Positions 23,431 through 33,812 of a stretch of 64,000 nt of DNA are shown one piece after another. This DNA comes from Platerodrilus igneus (Eukaryota; Arthropoda; Insecta; Coleoptera; Lycidae): positions 3,049,160 to 3,113,159 of the forward strand of contig JARFIW010000488.1 in the NCBI GenBank assembly GCA_036346225.1. Direction: 5' to 3'. The notes below the pieces were generated by a model that saw nothing but the letters and a program-made list of their open reading frames with translations, was not told the DNA's origin and searched no databases. Every line of letters begins with the position of its first letter. Position 1 is the first letter of the stretch. The position numbers and the translations under genes were made by a program.

Positions 23431-24668
23431 TTGAGGTGTACAAAAAAGTTCTGAGCTTTAGATTTCATACAACCGAAACCACAATTTAAAATTCATTAGT
23501 TTTCCCGCTCTTTTACGGTTTTACAACGTTGACATTTGGTCTTTGAAAATACCATGCGGTTTGACGTTTGATGCACATAACCTGCAAATTCAGTAGTGTT
23601 TACGGTGGCAATAACAAAAGAGCATATTGGATTTTCCATCCACTTCGCGTTTCATCTGAAGAAAAATGCTGCTGAAGCCACTGAAATAATTTGTGCTGCA
23701 TATGAAGAGAAGACTGTAAGTCACGCTACGTGTAAAATGTGGTGTCCAAAATTTCGCCAAGGAGATTTCAGTCTTGAAGATGAACCACGTGTTGGACGCC
23801 CTCAAAAGCTTGAAACGGACGAACTGCAAGCATTATTGGATATAAACTCTGCACAAACTGAAAAGGAGTTTGCACAGCAGCTTGGCATTACGCAGCAAGC
23901 CATTTCCACACGTTCACATGCAATGGGAAAAGTTTAGAAGGAAGGCAGATGGGTTCCGCATGCACTGTCCGAAGACAACAAAAATCGACGGCGTGACACC
24001 GCACTCACTTTGCTTTCAAGGTTCTGGAAAAAGGATACTTTATATTAACCCGAAGCGTAAAAAATCATGCGTTGACCCTGGCCAACCTTCGACATCGACT
24101 CCAAAGCCCAATATCCACGGGAAGAAAGTTTTTCTCTGCATATGGCAGGATTAGAAAGGTGTATTGTATTACGAGTCGTTACAGGCGGGTAAAACAATTA
24201 TGCCAGACCGCTATCAGAAACAATTGACCAATTTGAGCGATGCGTTTAAAGAAAAGAGGCCATTTACTGGCAAAGGACGTCGTAAAGTAATACTGCTTTA
24301 TGACAATGCCCGGCCACATGTTGCGAAAGTAACTCAGGATCATATCTTTGTGTTAGGCTGCGAACTTCTCCCGCATGCGGCGTATGGCCCAGACATGGCG
24401 CCTCCGATTATTACTTATTCCAGTCGCTACAGCATCACTTGGCTGATACACACTTTGTGACACTTGAAGAGGTACGGAAAAATGCATTGATGACTTTATC
24501 GCCTCCACACCGTGAACTTCTATCATTAGGGAGTTCGCAAGCTGCCCGAAAGATGGCAAATGGTCATCGATGCAAACAAAGAATATTTTGTTGATCAATA
24601 TCTATTTGTTTGTTTTTAAATAAATATTGATTTGCAAGAAAACACTCAGAACTTTTTTGTACACCTAA
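23431..24668 (+). mobile_element. mariner transposon, inactive
   Basis: The ends are TTGAGGTGTACAAAAAAGTT at 23431 and the complementary AACTTTTTTGTACACCTAA ending at 24668, with TA at 23429-23430 and 24669-24670. The left end has one extra G. The 1.24-kb length is normal for mariner. Confidence 0.93.
23596..24590 (+). pseudogene. mariner transposase (cecropia-like), broken
   Basis: The DNA-binding part (about 23600-23930) has the mariner patterns NAAEATEIICAAYEEKTVS, GDFSLEDEPRVGRPQKL and LGITQQAISTRSHAMGKV, ending in a stop at 23935. After a shift the core continues with NPKRKKSCVDPGQPSTSTPK, a TAG at 24152-24154 where relatives have Gln, then LLYDNARPHVAK. The first catalytic Asp is lost (relatives have GDEKW, here GSGKR). 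The second Asp is present. The third, in the SDY motif, is only reached after a further frameshift near 24405. Start and stop are not reliable. Confidence 0.9.
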
Positions 24669-24670
24669 TA

Positions 24671-26992
24671 TTATTTCTAAAGTGAGTGCAAGTTTGAAAG
24701 CTTCCATTAATAAACCACACATTCGCAGTAAGTAATTATTCCTAATAGATAAGTATTAAAGCTTGGATTTTGCTCCAACTGTACCAATGTGTTTATTGGA
24801 TATTTTATAATAATATACATGATTGTTTTCTGTTGGTTGAAACGAAATAAGTCCTTCCGCAGCCCATTTAAAACATCATATCACTGCTCCATGGATATAC
24901 AGTTGCTCCGTAGGTTTCTAAAAAGACAATACAATTATATTCCTATTGTGTTGAAGTCTACAATACGTGAACCTTAATACTTTTATTTCACTTGTTCCGA
25001 ATGGTTGAAGTGTTAAATTATTAAATTTGAATTTAACCGGCAGCGACAGGAATCCCGTAACAAATTGAGGGTGCACTGCAGTGGTGCCGAAGAAGCAATG
25101 AAAGAAATGGAATACAAAATAAAAATATAGCAAATAACTAGGTGCAATTTCAAGCTACGTTAACAATAACACTTACCTAGAGAGGCTTTCAACATAGTCA
25201 AATTTATGAACGCCAACTCTTCTGGTCTAATAATTCTTTGAAAGACGAGTACCTGAAAATTTTAATTACATTGACCGCCTGGTGTAATGAAATTCCTTTC
25301 ACAATCATTCAATATACTCAATCAAGAAAAACAGTTTCATCGCTATACCTAAATCTATTTTTAATATAGTATCGCATTATTATTTCCGTAAAAAGGTACG
25401 TAAGGTTACATAAATAAATTTCAACACAAGTCGCATAACAGTATTCCTGAAAACATGTGCATACAAAATTTAAAAGTTGTCTAAATCCAATTAAATACAA
25501 GTAGCATTATAGTCTTCCAGTGAACCGGTACACATAAAATATTTTAAATTACTTGAATTAGTAACTTTTAGTTGTTCGGTTGATCACGCCTTTTTGTTTT
25601 ATATACCTATAGCCATTTAACCACAAATCTAACAAATAAACGCTACAACCTACAATACGAGTGGACGTTCTGTCACTTTAATGTCCAGTTAAACAGGTTT
25701 CATAAATACATGCTACTCCAAAACAAAAGATAAGTTTATAAATATTTACACTAACATTACAACTGAATATCAACATAATTAATGCCATTTGTCTCACTAA
25801 CTAGAATCCACATTGTAAAAGAATTATTTAGTTTCCCACCAAAGTGATATGGAACTAATTTGTCCAAATCTTAGAGATTTAGTCTTGTCGATTATCCGCA
25901 GATTCGTTATGTTGAACACCCGGTTGCTACCTCCTAGCCAATGGGGTTCTTCGACTTCCTTTTTCTACAAATAACCTTGCACAAATCATTTGTTACTGGT
26001 TTGCGAGTAATTAACAAACTGTTTCTGTCGGCTGCTTAGCTTCTACCGTTTCTCCCACTTTTACTGTTGTGTTCCTATTGAAAGAAATACGTGAAAGATG
26101 CATGACGTTGTATAGTTTACTTAAATCAACGTCGCGTATTCCTGTTTTCAGCAATATAAACGAATACACTGTATATAAGTTATCTGCAACGTGATATTAG
26201 TATGTTTCACTAACTAAACGTTTGTGTTTTGAAGTAATTACTGAATTGTATGAATGTGCTTATAATATTGTCTGCGGTTTGCTTTGTATTGCAACTACCA
26301 GTACTTTATGTAGCATTAATTCTTCCCAATCGTACTACAAATTGTAAAAAGCTCTTCAGTATTTAGGATAAATATGATAGGGGACATTCATATTAATATT
26401 TTCACTATTATTTACTTCTTTATTTTAAAAACTTTCTGAAAACAACATGATCATGTTATAATGATTTACTGTTATAAATAATCTGTGACGTTCATTTTCG
26501 GCGCTATTTGGTTATTGCATTTACATCAATTCCGTTTCTACTCTTTCATACGTCGACAACATCCTGTTTACAATAAGTACGCTTCCTACCAATTTTCATT
26601 TTAAACTTATTTATTTCGAAACGTAAAGTATATGCTAAAATTAAATAATCAATACCTTGTTTTAGGTATCCGTTAACTTGTTATACATTACGACCGCGTA
26701 TAATTGATTCTTATATGATTTTCAGCTAAAGACTCGTTGAAATGAGGTATTGAACTATCCGATAAAACTGTGTTTTCTAATCTCGTTTGATAACACCAAT
26801 ATTACTTTGAACTTTAGTTATTAGTTAAACGAATTAATATTCAATTTCTTTTCTGAATTTTTCAAAAGGCATTCGTCGTAATTATTAGATTCTTCGTTCC
26901 CGTTTTTATGGAATTTCGTGCACGCAGTAGTGCGTGGTCAGTAATTGTAGTTTAACAAACATGTACGTTTCGGCGGCACTAAATTAATTTAC
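24671..26992. other. No gene recognised
   Basis: 2.3 kb of AT-rich sequence without conserved frames, repeats or TIR pairs that I could see. Confidence 0.55.
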
Positions 26993-27860
26993 CTGTAATT
27001 ATTCTAGCTTCTTCCGGTCGGCCTAACGATCAGATCGAACCATCGCTCCTGTTGGCACGAGAGAACACGCACATGGCGTGATTCCGCACACAGCTGGTCC
27101 ACTCCGTCCTTAGAGGCGGAAGACAGCCTACAACTTGGACGTGGGTGAGTCTTTAGCTCGATTTCTTTTTTTGTTTCTTTATTGGAACTGCTCCTGGGAA
27201 AGGGCCACGCCCACATGTTTATAGGGATCGACTCGAAGCCCACACTTGGTAGTTGTGAACATGAGCATCGTTAAGTGAGATGGTACTTATCGTTAATATT
27301 GTATGTACGGGTACCATCACACATCTGTAATGGTATACTTATGGTGGTAATGTCTACAAGGAGAGGGTTTCTTTTTTAGTGCTTACAAATTCTTGATATT
27401 AATTTCCAATTTAACACCCAAATTATTTAATGTCTACAAGGAGAGGGTTTTCTTTTTTGTGTTTACAAATTTTTGATATTAATTTTCAATTTAACACCCA
27501 AACTACTTAATGTCTACAAGGGGAGGGTTTCTCTTTTTTTTGTTTTTTTTGGGGTTGTAAGATCTTGTTAATTAAGGCAGTGTAGTGCTATTGATTTTTA
27601 TATGCTTAATTGTTGTAGTTAAGATAATGATTTAGAGCTGTTGCTTTTAAAGTTGTAATTTCCTGTTCTTTTCTTTTAATTAATTAATGTGGAGGACATA
27701 AAAACGGCAGCTCGCCATTGTAAATATTGATTCTTTTATGTTACGTTCATTTTTGGCACTACTGTTCTGGTGTAATATATATTAGAGGTTGTATGATTAT
27801 TTTTATGTGGGTATTTTTTTTTTACTTCAAGCCTTTCTGTAATTTTTAAATGTATTATAC
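26993..27860 (-). mobile_element. Candidate LTR of an LTR retrotransposon
   Basis: On the minus strand, AGTGGGCGGGG (27860-27870), similar to the polypurine tract of the BEL element at 12226, precedes this block. The block contains CTATAAACATG near 27220 and AATAAA near 27180, close together as TATA box and poly(A) signal are in short-R LTRs, then a GC-rich part and a possible CA end near 26993. The start reads TATAATA instead of TGT, so one change must be assumed. No second LTR or coding interior was found. Confidence 0.3.
27349..27540. repeat. 80-bp tandem repeat, about 2.4 copies
   Basis: Units start at 27349, 27429 and 27509, each beginning AATGTCTACAAGGAGAGGGT (third copy GGGG). The first two are complete and differ at a few bases. 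Confidence 0.9.
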
Positions 27861-27870
27861 CCCGCCCACT

Positions 27871-28546
27871 CACCGATTGAACCCGGTCAATTTGTTTTTT
27901 CTTCTTTGGCTTTAGACTACGTAATTGTACGTAGCATATCTGTTCGCCCTTTTTATGATTTTGGGAACAATTTATGGACCTAAGTTACGTTTCAATGTGT
28001 ATTACACAGAAATAAAACTATACTTTTATGTTTGTAAGTTTAAGGCCTGTATTTCTTTTAATAGAATTAAAAATTTCTTGAAATGTCATGCTTAATGAAC
28101 ATTAGTATTCATGAAATCAGAAATATACAAGGTACATCAATATCAATTTGTCCGTTTAACTTTAATTGTTCCTCTTTTTGTATCCGGTTTCTATTTAACG
28201 TAACGCCAACGCGCTACACATTGGGTGTGCTTATAAAAATTCTTTCCCAAATGCAAATTTTAATTTTATTTGTTCGCTTATAACCTTAAAACTACTATGT
28301 TTTTTTGATACAGTACATTATTTAATCACGACCTCTCGGACTCCGAAAATAGATGTGTATCATAGTTTAACTCTTCGAAGTAGTATAGCTAAAACAGATA
28401 TTAAATCTCTAAAAAACTGTGAAACCAACATTTTTACAAATTTTAATCAATCAATTTTGCCAAGATTAAATTGTTTGATTTAGAAATCAATTATCTCTAT
28501 GGTAGACTTGGTAGTTTAGAACTCGTAGTAAACAATTTACGGATCA
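27871..28546. other. No gene recognised
   Basis: AT-rich. If the LTR call at 26993-27860 is right, the first part would be retroelement interior, but no conserved frame supports that. Confidence 0.5.
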
Positions 28547-29627
28547 ACTTCGTTTTAGCAATATCAATTAATTTAGGGGTCGTATAAATATTTCAATAGA
28601 CGTGGTTCCCTAACCACTAAGATATAAAACTTTTTGTTAGAAAAGGACTTCTTGGACTTCTATGGGAGTTTTCAATTACTGGCTTAACTGACAGATGGAC
28701 ATTTTCGCGAATGCGCAGCTACCAAATAAGGATTTGGCGTCTGCTTTGTTGTCATTTGGCTTTTGACTTTCAATTCGAACAGACTTATTTTTCAATTTCT
28801 ATTTAGAAGTAAGTATTTTTGTTTACTTCTGTCAATTTATTTAACTGTTGTGATAATTAGTTTATTTAGACACGTTCCAGAGCATGAACTTACAATTCAT
28901 CTCTGCAAATTTTTGTCGCGTCGGTACAACGCTAAAATAGGGCGCAGCAAGGTCCTTTTGAAGTTCTTCTCATTACTATTTGTCAGCAGTATAAGAATTT
29001 ACATGTTGTTGCCTAAATTTCAATTTATTCGTATTAATTTCCTTTTCAATAAATTCTGAAACATTTTTGAAATTTGAATTGCCTGAATTTATTTATTTCT
29101 TTTAGGTTAGTTAAGTTTTTTCTACTTGGACTTAAGAGAAGCGTGATTGGCCTCACCCACCAGCTGACTACACAGAGTAAATTGTTAAGAGTGTGAGACT
29201 TCTCTAAACTAGGCGTTATGTTCAGGGTCACCGCACTAAGCTCCTTTCTATCATCTCTCTAGTGATAAACTCGCCCCCAGAAGAGCCAGCCAAGGCATTA
29301 ACATCAGGGAACTCAAGGGCATAGTTGTTATGGCATATTAGCGGCCTATATGTTTAGGTTTTGTAAGCACTCTCTACTTCATTATTGTGTCTCCCTCACT
29401 TTTGCTCTGTCGTCTGCTTGGGTTAGGTTAAGTTACGTTAGGGCACGATAGATTAAGTTAGTTATGAAAATAAATTTCCCATATACTTAACATTAGTACT
29501 TAAAAAATTCACAACTTGTAGAGGGTCGTTTTCTAACCAAAAGTTTTATATATTTATACTCATAAGAGCTTCCCTTATGAAAATTTATATACGACCCCTA
29601 AATTTATTTATGTTGCTCAAACGAAGT
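28547..29627. mobile_element. Non-autonomous element with about 110-bp terminal inverted repeats
   Basis: 28547-28660 and 29515-29627 are inverted copies: ACTTCGTTTTAGCA at the left end, TTTAGGGGTCGTATA, then TAAAACTTTTTGTTAGAAAA, with matching complements at the right. The interior is non-coding. No clear target duplication was found, so the true ends may lie a few bases away. Confidence 0.6.
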
Positions 29628-30824
29628 CCTACCCAAATTACATCTAACCTCTACATACAATTTGACCGAGATAGGTTTTCGGAAATGGAGTTATTTCCAG
29701 AAACAATATATGAGGTTAAAAGTCATGAATGGTTATCAAAATTGAGAATCAAAACACCAAATTGACAATCATTTTAGAAAAATGTTAGGTTCCTAGACAC
29801 TCCATTACAGTCAATAGCAGCTATCAAATTGTCGAAAACCTTTATTGATGATTAAACGACTTTCTTTGGTCGAGGATTAAAATACGAAAACCATTCTAAA
29901 AAATTTTTTGGCTAATATTATTGCAGGAATTGAAAGCTGTGTTTTAAAATTAGATAATGGCTTAAGAACTTAACAAACGCTTGCAAAATTCAACTTTAGA
30001 ATAACTTTAGAATAACTTCTTAGAAAGAACTCCAGAGCAAACAAAAAGGTTTTTTTTTGATTATTAAAGAACTAAAACATAAAATTGCTATCATTTGAAT
30101 GCGGTCAAAAAAAAACAGTTTGACGTTATGGGCGAACAAGACTATGTTGGAAGAGCAAAAAATTCAAAAATTAAAAGTATAAAATTTATATACGAAGATA
30201 ATGGATATTGACTATTTTTAGATAAATTAAAATTTTAGCAACTTCCGTAATTGGAAATGGTGACGAATTACGATCTGATATCTATTGATGTTTAGAGGAA
30301 GGAACCTCGTGTAAATTGCTTCATTTCATCATCCTCCCAGTTTACCAGTTTACCATCTGTTGTCTTCTATTTTTTTAATTAATATACTAATTAACTTTCT
30401 TTTAAATAAAAAGCTCTAAAACAAAAAATGTCGAACTATATTGATCTTTCTACTATTATTATGTATAATCTTTTCAAAAAAACGTAAAACCATAAATAGC
30501 AACAGCCCTAGGGACAGTTTTTAAATGTCGAACTCCTCTTCCATCAAACTGTTAAGGGTCTCAATCTTATATTTAAACAAGTTAATTTCAAAATTGCTTT
30601 TAGTAATACAAACATTATTAAAGATTTGTGGAGTAACATAAAAGGTGTAAAATAGAAGGAACTTACGATATTAGTTGTTCGAAACATGATCCCTTCATTA
30701 ATATATCTGCCAGGTTAAGAGAAATGTAATAACTAGATTTAATGGACGCAATTTTTCACTTCAAATATTGTAAGGCGAATGACAGAGGAGGGTCACGTTA
30801 CTTTCAACGCTCACTAATTGAATC
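29628..30824. other. No gene recognised
   Basis: AT-rich spacer before the PLE. Confidence 0.55.
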
Positions 30825-31213
30825 GTATAAATATTTATGGTTCCAAGTTGGAACTGTGTCATTTTATAAACTAAGGTCGACGTTTTGCCCACTTTTGTGA
30901 GAGACTTCATCAGGACAAAAGAAATAAAAATATAAAATAATAATAATAAAAATAAGAATGATAAAAAATTAATTAGACAAGTGTACAAAATATAAAAAGT
31001 ATGAAGATTACTTCTGAACTAGCAGACTCTCCAGCCCATTTAAGCCAAAAGGTGTCTTGTGGCAAAGTAACTGGTGATAGTAGCGAAAGTGGTAGTTTAT
31101 ATAGGGCGAGAACTTGATGCTTGAGTGATCATGAATAGAGAGGAGTGTGTAACGGATCAGTGAACGTTACGGTTCTGCTTTTGTGAAAATAGGCTCGTTT
31201 TCCAAATGGGAAG
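30825..31213 (-). repeat. Left pseudo-LTR of the PLE
   Basis: Reverse complement of 33431-33812, with clear but diverged matches (for example AGCAGAACCGTAACGTTCACTG on the right). Confidence 0.85.
30875..30916 (-). ncRNA. Hammerhead ribozyme relic, left pseudo-LTR
   Basis: Minus strand: GTCCTGATGAAG, then a stem CTCAC-AAAA-GTGGG, then CAAAACGTCGACC. The CUGAUGA core is intact and stem II pairs, but the GAAA box reads AAAA, so self-cleavage is doubtful. PLEs are known to carry such ribozymes in their pseudo-LTRs. Confidence 0.65.
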
Positions 31214-31261
31214 AAGGTAGTAGCCTTCGTCCTTGTTTATATTGTTAGCTCTGTAGAATCA

Positions 31262-32359
31262 GTGATCCGTTCTCTACCCCAAGACGATGCCAACCTAATT
31301 CGCTTTGAAACAACTAAATGTCTCCGACATGCCAAAACTCCCACCAAAATCGTGACAAAGCAAGGCATGACGGCTTTAAAACACCTACGAACGAACAAGC
31401 AAATTATTATACTTCCTGCAGACAAAAGCAATGCGACTGTAATTCTAAACCGTACAGAATACAAAGAAAAGATTAACCAATTATTACAAGACTATTCCTA
31501 CACTCCTCTAACCAAAGACCCTACTTCAAAACTTGAACGGGAAATTTCAGCACTTATCAAATTCTCTAATATTCCCAATGCTATTCAAAAACGCATAATA
31601 CCTCGCGAATCTAAACCACCTCGCTTGTTCGGCCTTCCTAAAGTCCATAAATTTGATATCCCTCTCCGTCCGATAGTGAGCACATCTGATTCACCAACAA
31701 ACCATCTGGCAAAATACCTGGCAAATTTCTTAAAATCCTATTCTGGCAACAGCCCTACTAATGTTTTAAACTCCACTCAATTTATAGAACTAATTGCAAA
31801 TATTGAACTAGGCCCTAAAGATATACTAGTCAGTTTTGACGTAACATCCCTATTCACTAACGTACCTGTCATAAACACAGTCTTCATTATTAAACAATTC
31901 CTACTTGAAGAAAACGAATTTAAATACCTGGCCACGCTCATTGAAAACTGCTTAACTTCTACCTATTTTGTCTTCGACAGACGGTTTTACAAACAAACTT
32001 GTGACACACCCATGGTCTCACCTCTATCCCCCATTGTGACCAATATATTCATGGAGTCTTTGGAATCGATGGTTCTAGAATCCACAGATCTTAAATCAAA
32101 AACTTGGCTCCGTTTTACAGATGACACTTTTGTAATCTGTCCCCATGGACATCAAACGCTCAATAATTTTCTAGATCACATAAATAATCAACATAAAGAT
32201 ATTAAGTTCACTATGGAAATTGAAAAGAACAGAACTCTGCCATTGCTTGACGTTCTGGTGGAGCGTCAACCCAACGGACGATTAGGTCATTCCGTATACA
32301 GAAAAGCAACACACACAGACAGATACCTTCATGCGTCGTCACATCATCACCCGTCATAA
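31262..32359 (+). pseudogene. PLE reverse transcriptase
   Basis: The frame has the PLE motifs in order: ILPADKSNATVILN near the start, RLFGLPKVHK, PLRPIVS, the catalytic SFDVTSLFTNVP (motif A, about 31845), TPMVSPLSPIVTNIFME and FTDDTFVICPHG (the YxDD box with FTDD, about 32110). The Asp pair is present. The N-terminal part of a typical PLE protein is missing or lies upstream in another frame. The frame ends at 32359 with a stop (TAA) just after HASSHHHPS, where relatives continue toward the endonuclease. Confidence 0.9.
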
Positions 32360-33043
32360 AAATCATCGGTAATCAACTCTCTAGTACACCGTGCAATTAA
32401 GATTTCACAACCAGAACATTTGTCTAATGAACTGACCCATCTGAAAACCAGTCTTACAAAAAACGGCTATCGCAACTCAGATATTGACAGAGTAATAAGC
32501 CGGCATCTGCATCCAACACGAACCCCCAAACCACGCTGTAATTCAGACACACGATCTTTAGCAATCCTTCCATATATACACAGAGTAACAGACTGAATTG
32601 GCGCTCAATAATTTTCCAGATCACATAAACAATCAACATAAATGTTAAGTTCACTATAGAAATTGAAAAGAACGGAACTCTGCCATTTCTTGACGTTTTG
32701 GTGGAGCGCCAACCCAACGGACGACTAGGTCATTCTGTATATCAAAAACCCAACACAAAGACAGATAACCGTATGCGTCGTCACATCACCATCCGTCACA
32801 AAAATCATCGGTAATCAACTCTCTAGTTCACCGTGCAATTAAGATTTTACAAACAGAACATTTATTTAATGAACAGACCCATCTGAAAACCAGTCTTATA
32901 AAAAACGGCTATCGCAACTCAGATATCGGCAGAGTAATAAGCCGGCATCTGTATCCAATACGAACCCCCAAACCACGCTGTAATTCAGACACACGATCTT
33001 TAGCAATCCTTTGATATATACGCAGAGTAACAGACCGAATTGG
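32156..33043 (+). repeat. Tandem duplication of about 443 bp inside the PLE
   Basis: 32156-32600 and 32601-33043 are direct copies covering the end of the reverse transcriptase and the linker (from GCTCAATAATTTTC to GAATTGGC). They differ at many positions, so the duplication is old or arose between two related elements. Confidence 0.88.
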
Positions 33044-33157
33044 CAAAATTCTACGTAAACACAACATCAAAACAATCTATAAGCTCGCAAATAAAATTTC
33101 ACAAATATACCAACTCCTAAAGATCCATAAAACTGTCTTAAAGCCCCAGGCGTATAT

Positions 33158-33478
33158 AGTATACCTTGCAGCTGTGGTTTAGTGTACATAGGAGAAACAG
33201 GACGGTCGGTGCAGACTAGACTAAACGAGCATACGCGATGCTTAAGAATAAGCCAGTACAATCACTCAGCAATGGCCGAACACCAACATGAAACAGACCA
33301 TACCATTAACTTTGACAAAACGAAACAAATTGCCAGATTTCCATTTTTCTACAATAGAAAAATCAGAGAATCCATAGAAATCATTAAAAATTCTAACAAT
33401 TTAAAGGACCATGGCTACTACCTTTCTCTGATTTGGAAAACGAGCCTATGTTCACATAAGCAGAACCGTAACGTTCAC
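33158..33478 (+). pseudogene. PLE GIY-YIG endonuclease
   Basis: IPCSCGLVYIGETGRSVQTR contains the Cys pair and the VYIG motif of PLE endonucleases, followed by LNEH and the His-rich AEHQHETDHTINF stretch. Its end overlaps the right pseudo-LTR. It is the best-kept part of this element, but it is separated from the reverse transcriptase by stops. Confidence 0.88.
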
Positions 33479-33812
33479 TGATCGGTTACACACTCCTCTC
33501 TATTCATGATCACTCAAAGATCAAGTTCTCGCCCTGTATAAACCACCACTTTCTCTACTTTCACCAGTTACTTCGCCACAAGACACCTTTTGGCTTAAAT
33601 GGGCTGGTGAGCCTGCTAGTTCAGAAGTAACTCTTCACACTTTTTATACTTTTTACACTTGTCTAATTAATATTTTAAAATTCTTATTTTTATTATTATT
33701 ATTTTATATTTCATTTTCTTTTTGTTCTAATGAAGCCCCTTACAAAAGTGGGCGAATCGTCGACCTTAATTTATAACATGACTCGGTCCCAACCCGAACC
33801 ATAATTATTCAT
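33431..33812 (+). repeat. Right pseudo-LTR of the PLE
   Basis: Inverted match to 30825-31213; begins inside the GIY-YIG frame. Confidence 0.85.
33724..33766 (+). ncRNA. Hammerhead ribozyme relic, right pseudo-LTR
   Basis: GTTCTAATGAAGCCCC, loop, AAGTGGGCGAATCGTCGACC. CUGAUGA reads CUAAUGA and GAAA reads GAAU, so both core boxes are damaged. It is the inverted counterpart of the left copy. Confidence 0.6.

Larger units (their letters stand above)
30825..33812 (+). mobile_element. Penelope-like element with inverted pseudo-LTRs
   Basis: 30825-31213 and 33431-33812 are inverted copies. Between them lie a PLE reverse transcriptase and a GIY-YIG endonuclease on the plus strand, the diagnostic PLE pair. 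Both flanks carry a hammerhead-type motif. The inverted arrangement fits the known habit of PLEs of carrying a partial inverted copy as a pseudo-LTR. It is disabled by stops, a 443-bp internal tandem duplication and ribozyme-core changes. Confidence 0.88.

Noticed and set aside
24918..25133. Phe-rich open frame
   Set aside because: Low-complexity translation of AT-rich DNA.
27090..27170. Host promoter/first exon with a GTGAGT donor site
   Set aside because: The GC-rich part and donor-like site are isolated, with no following exon; the LTR reading explains the TATA box and AATAAA better.
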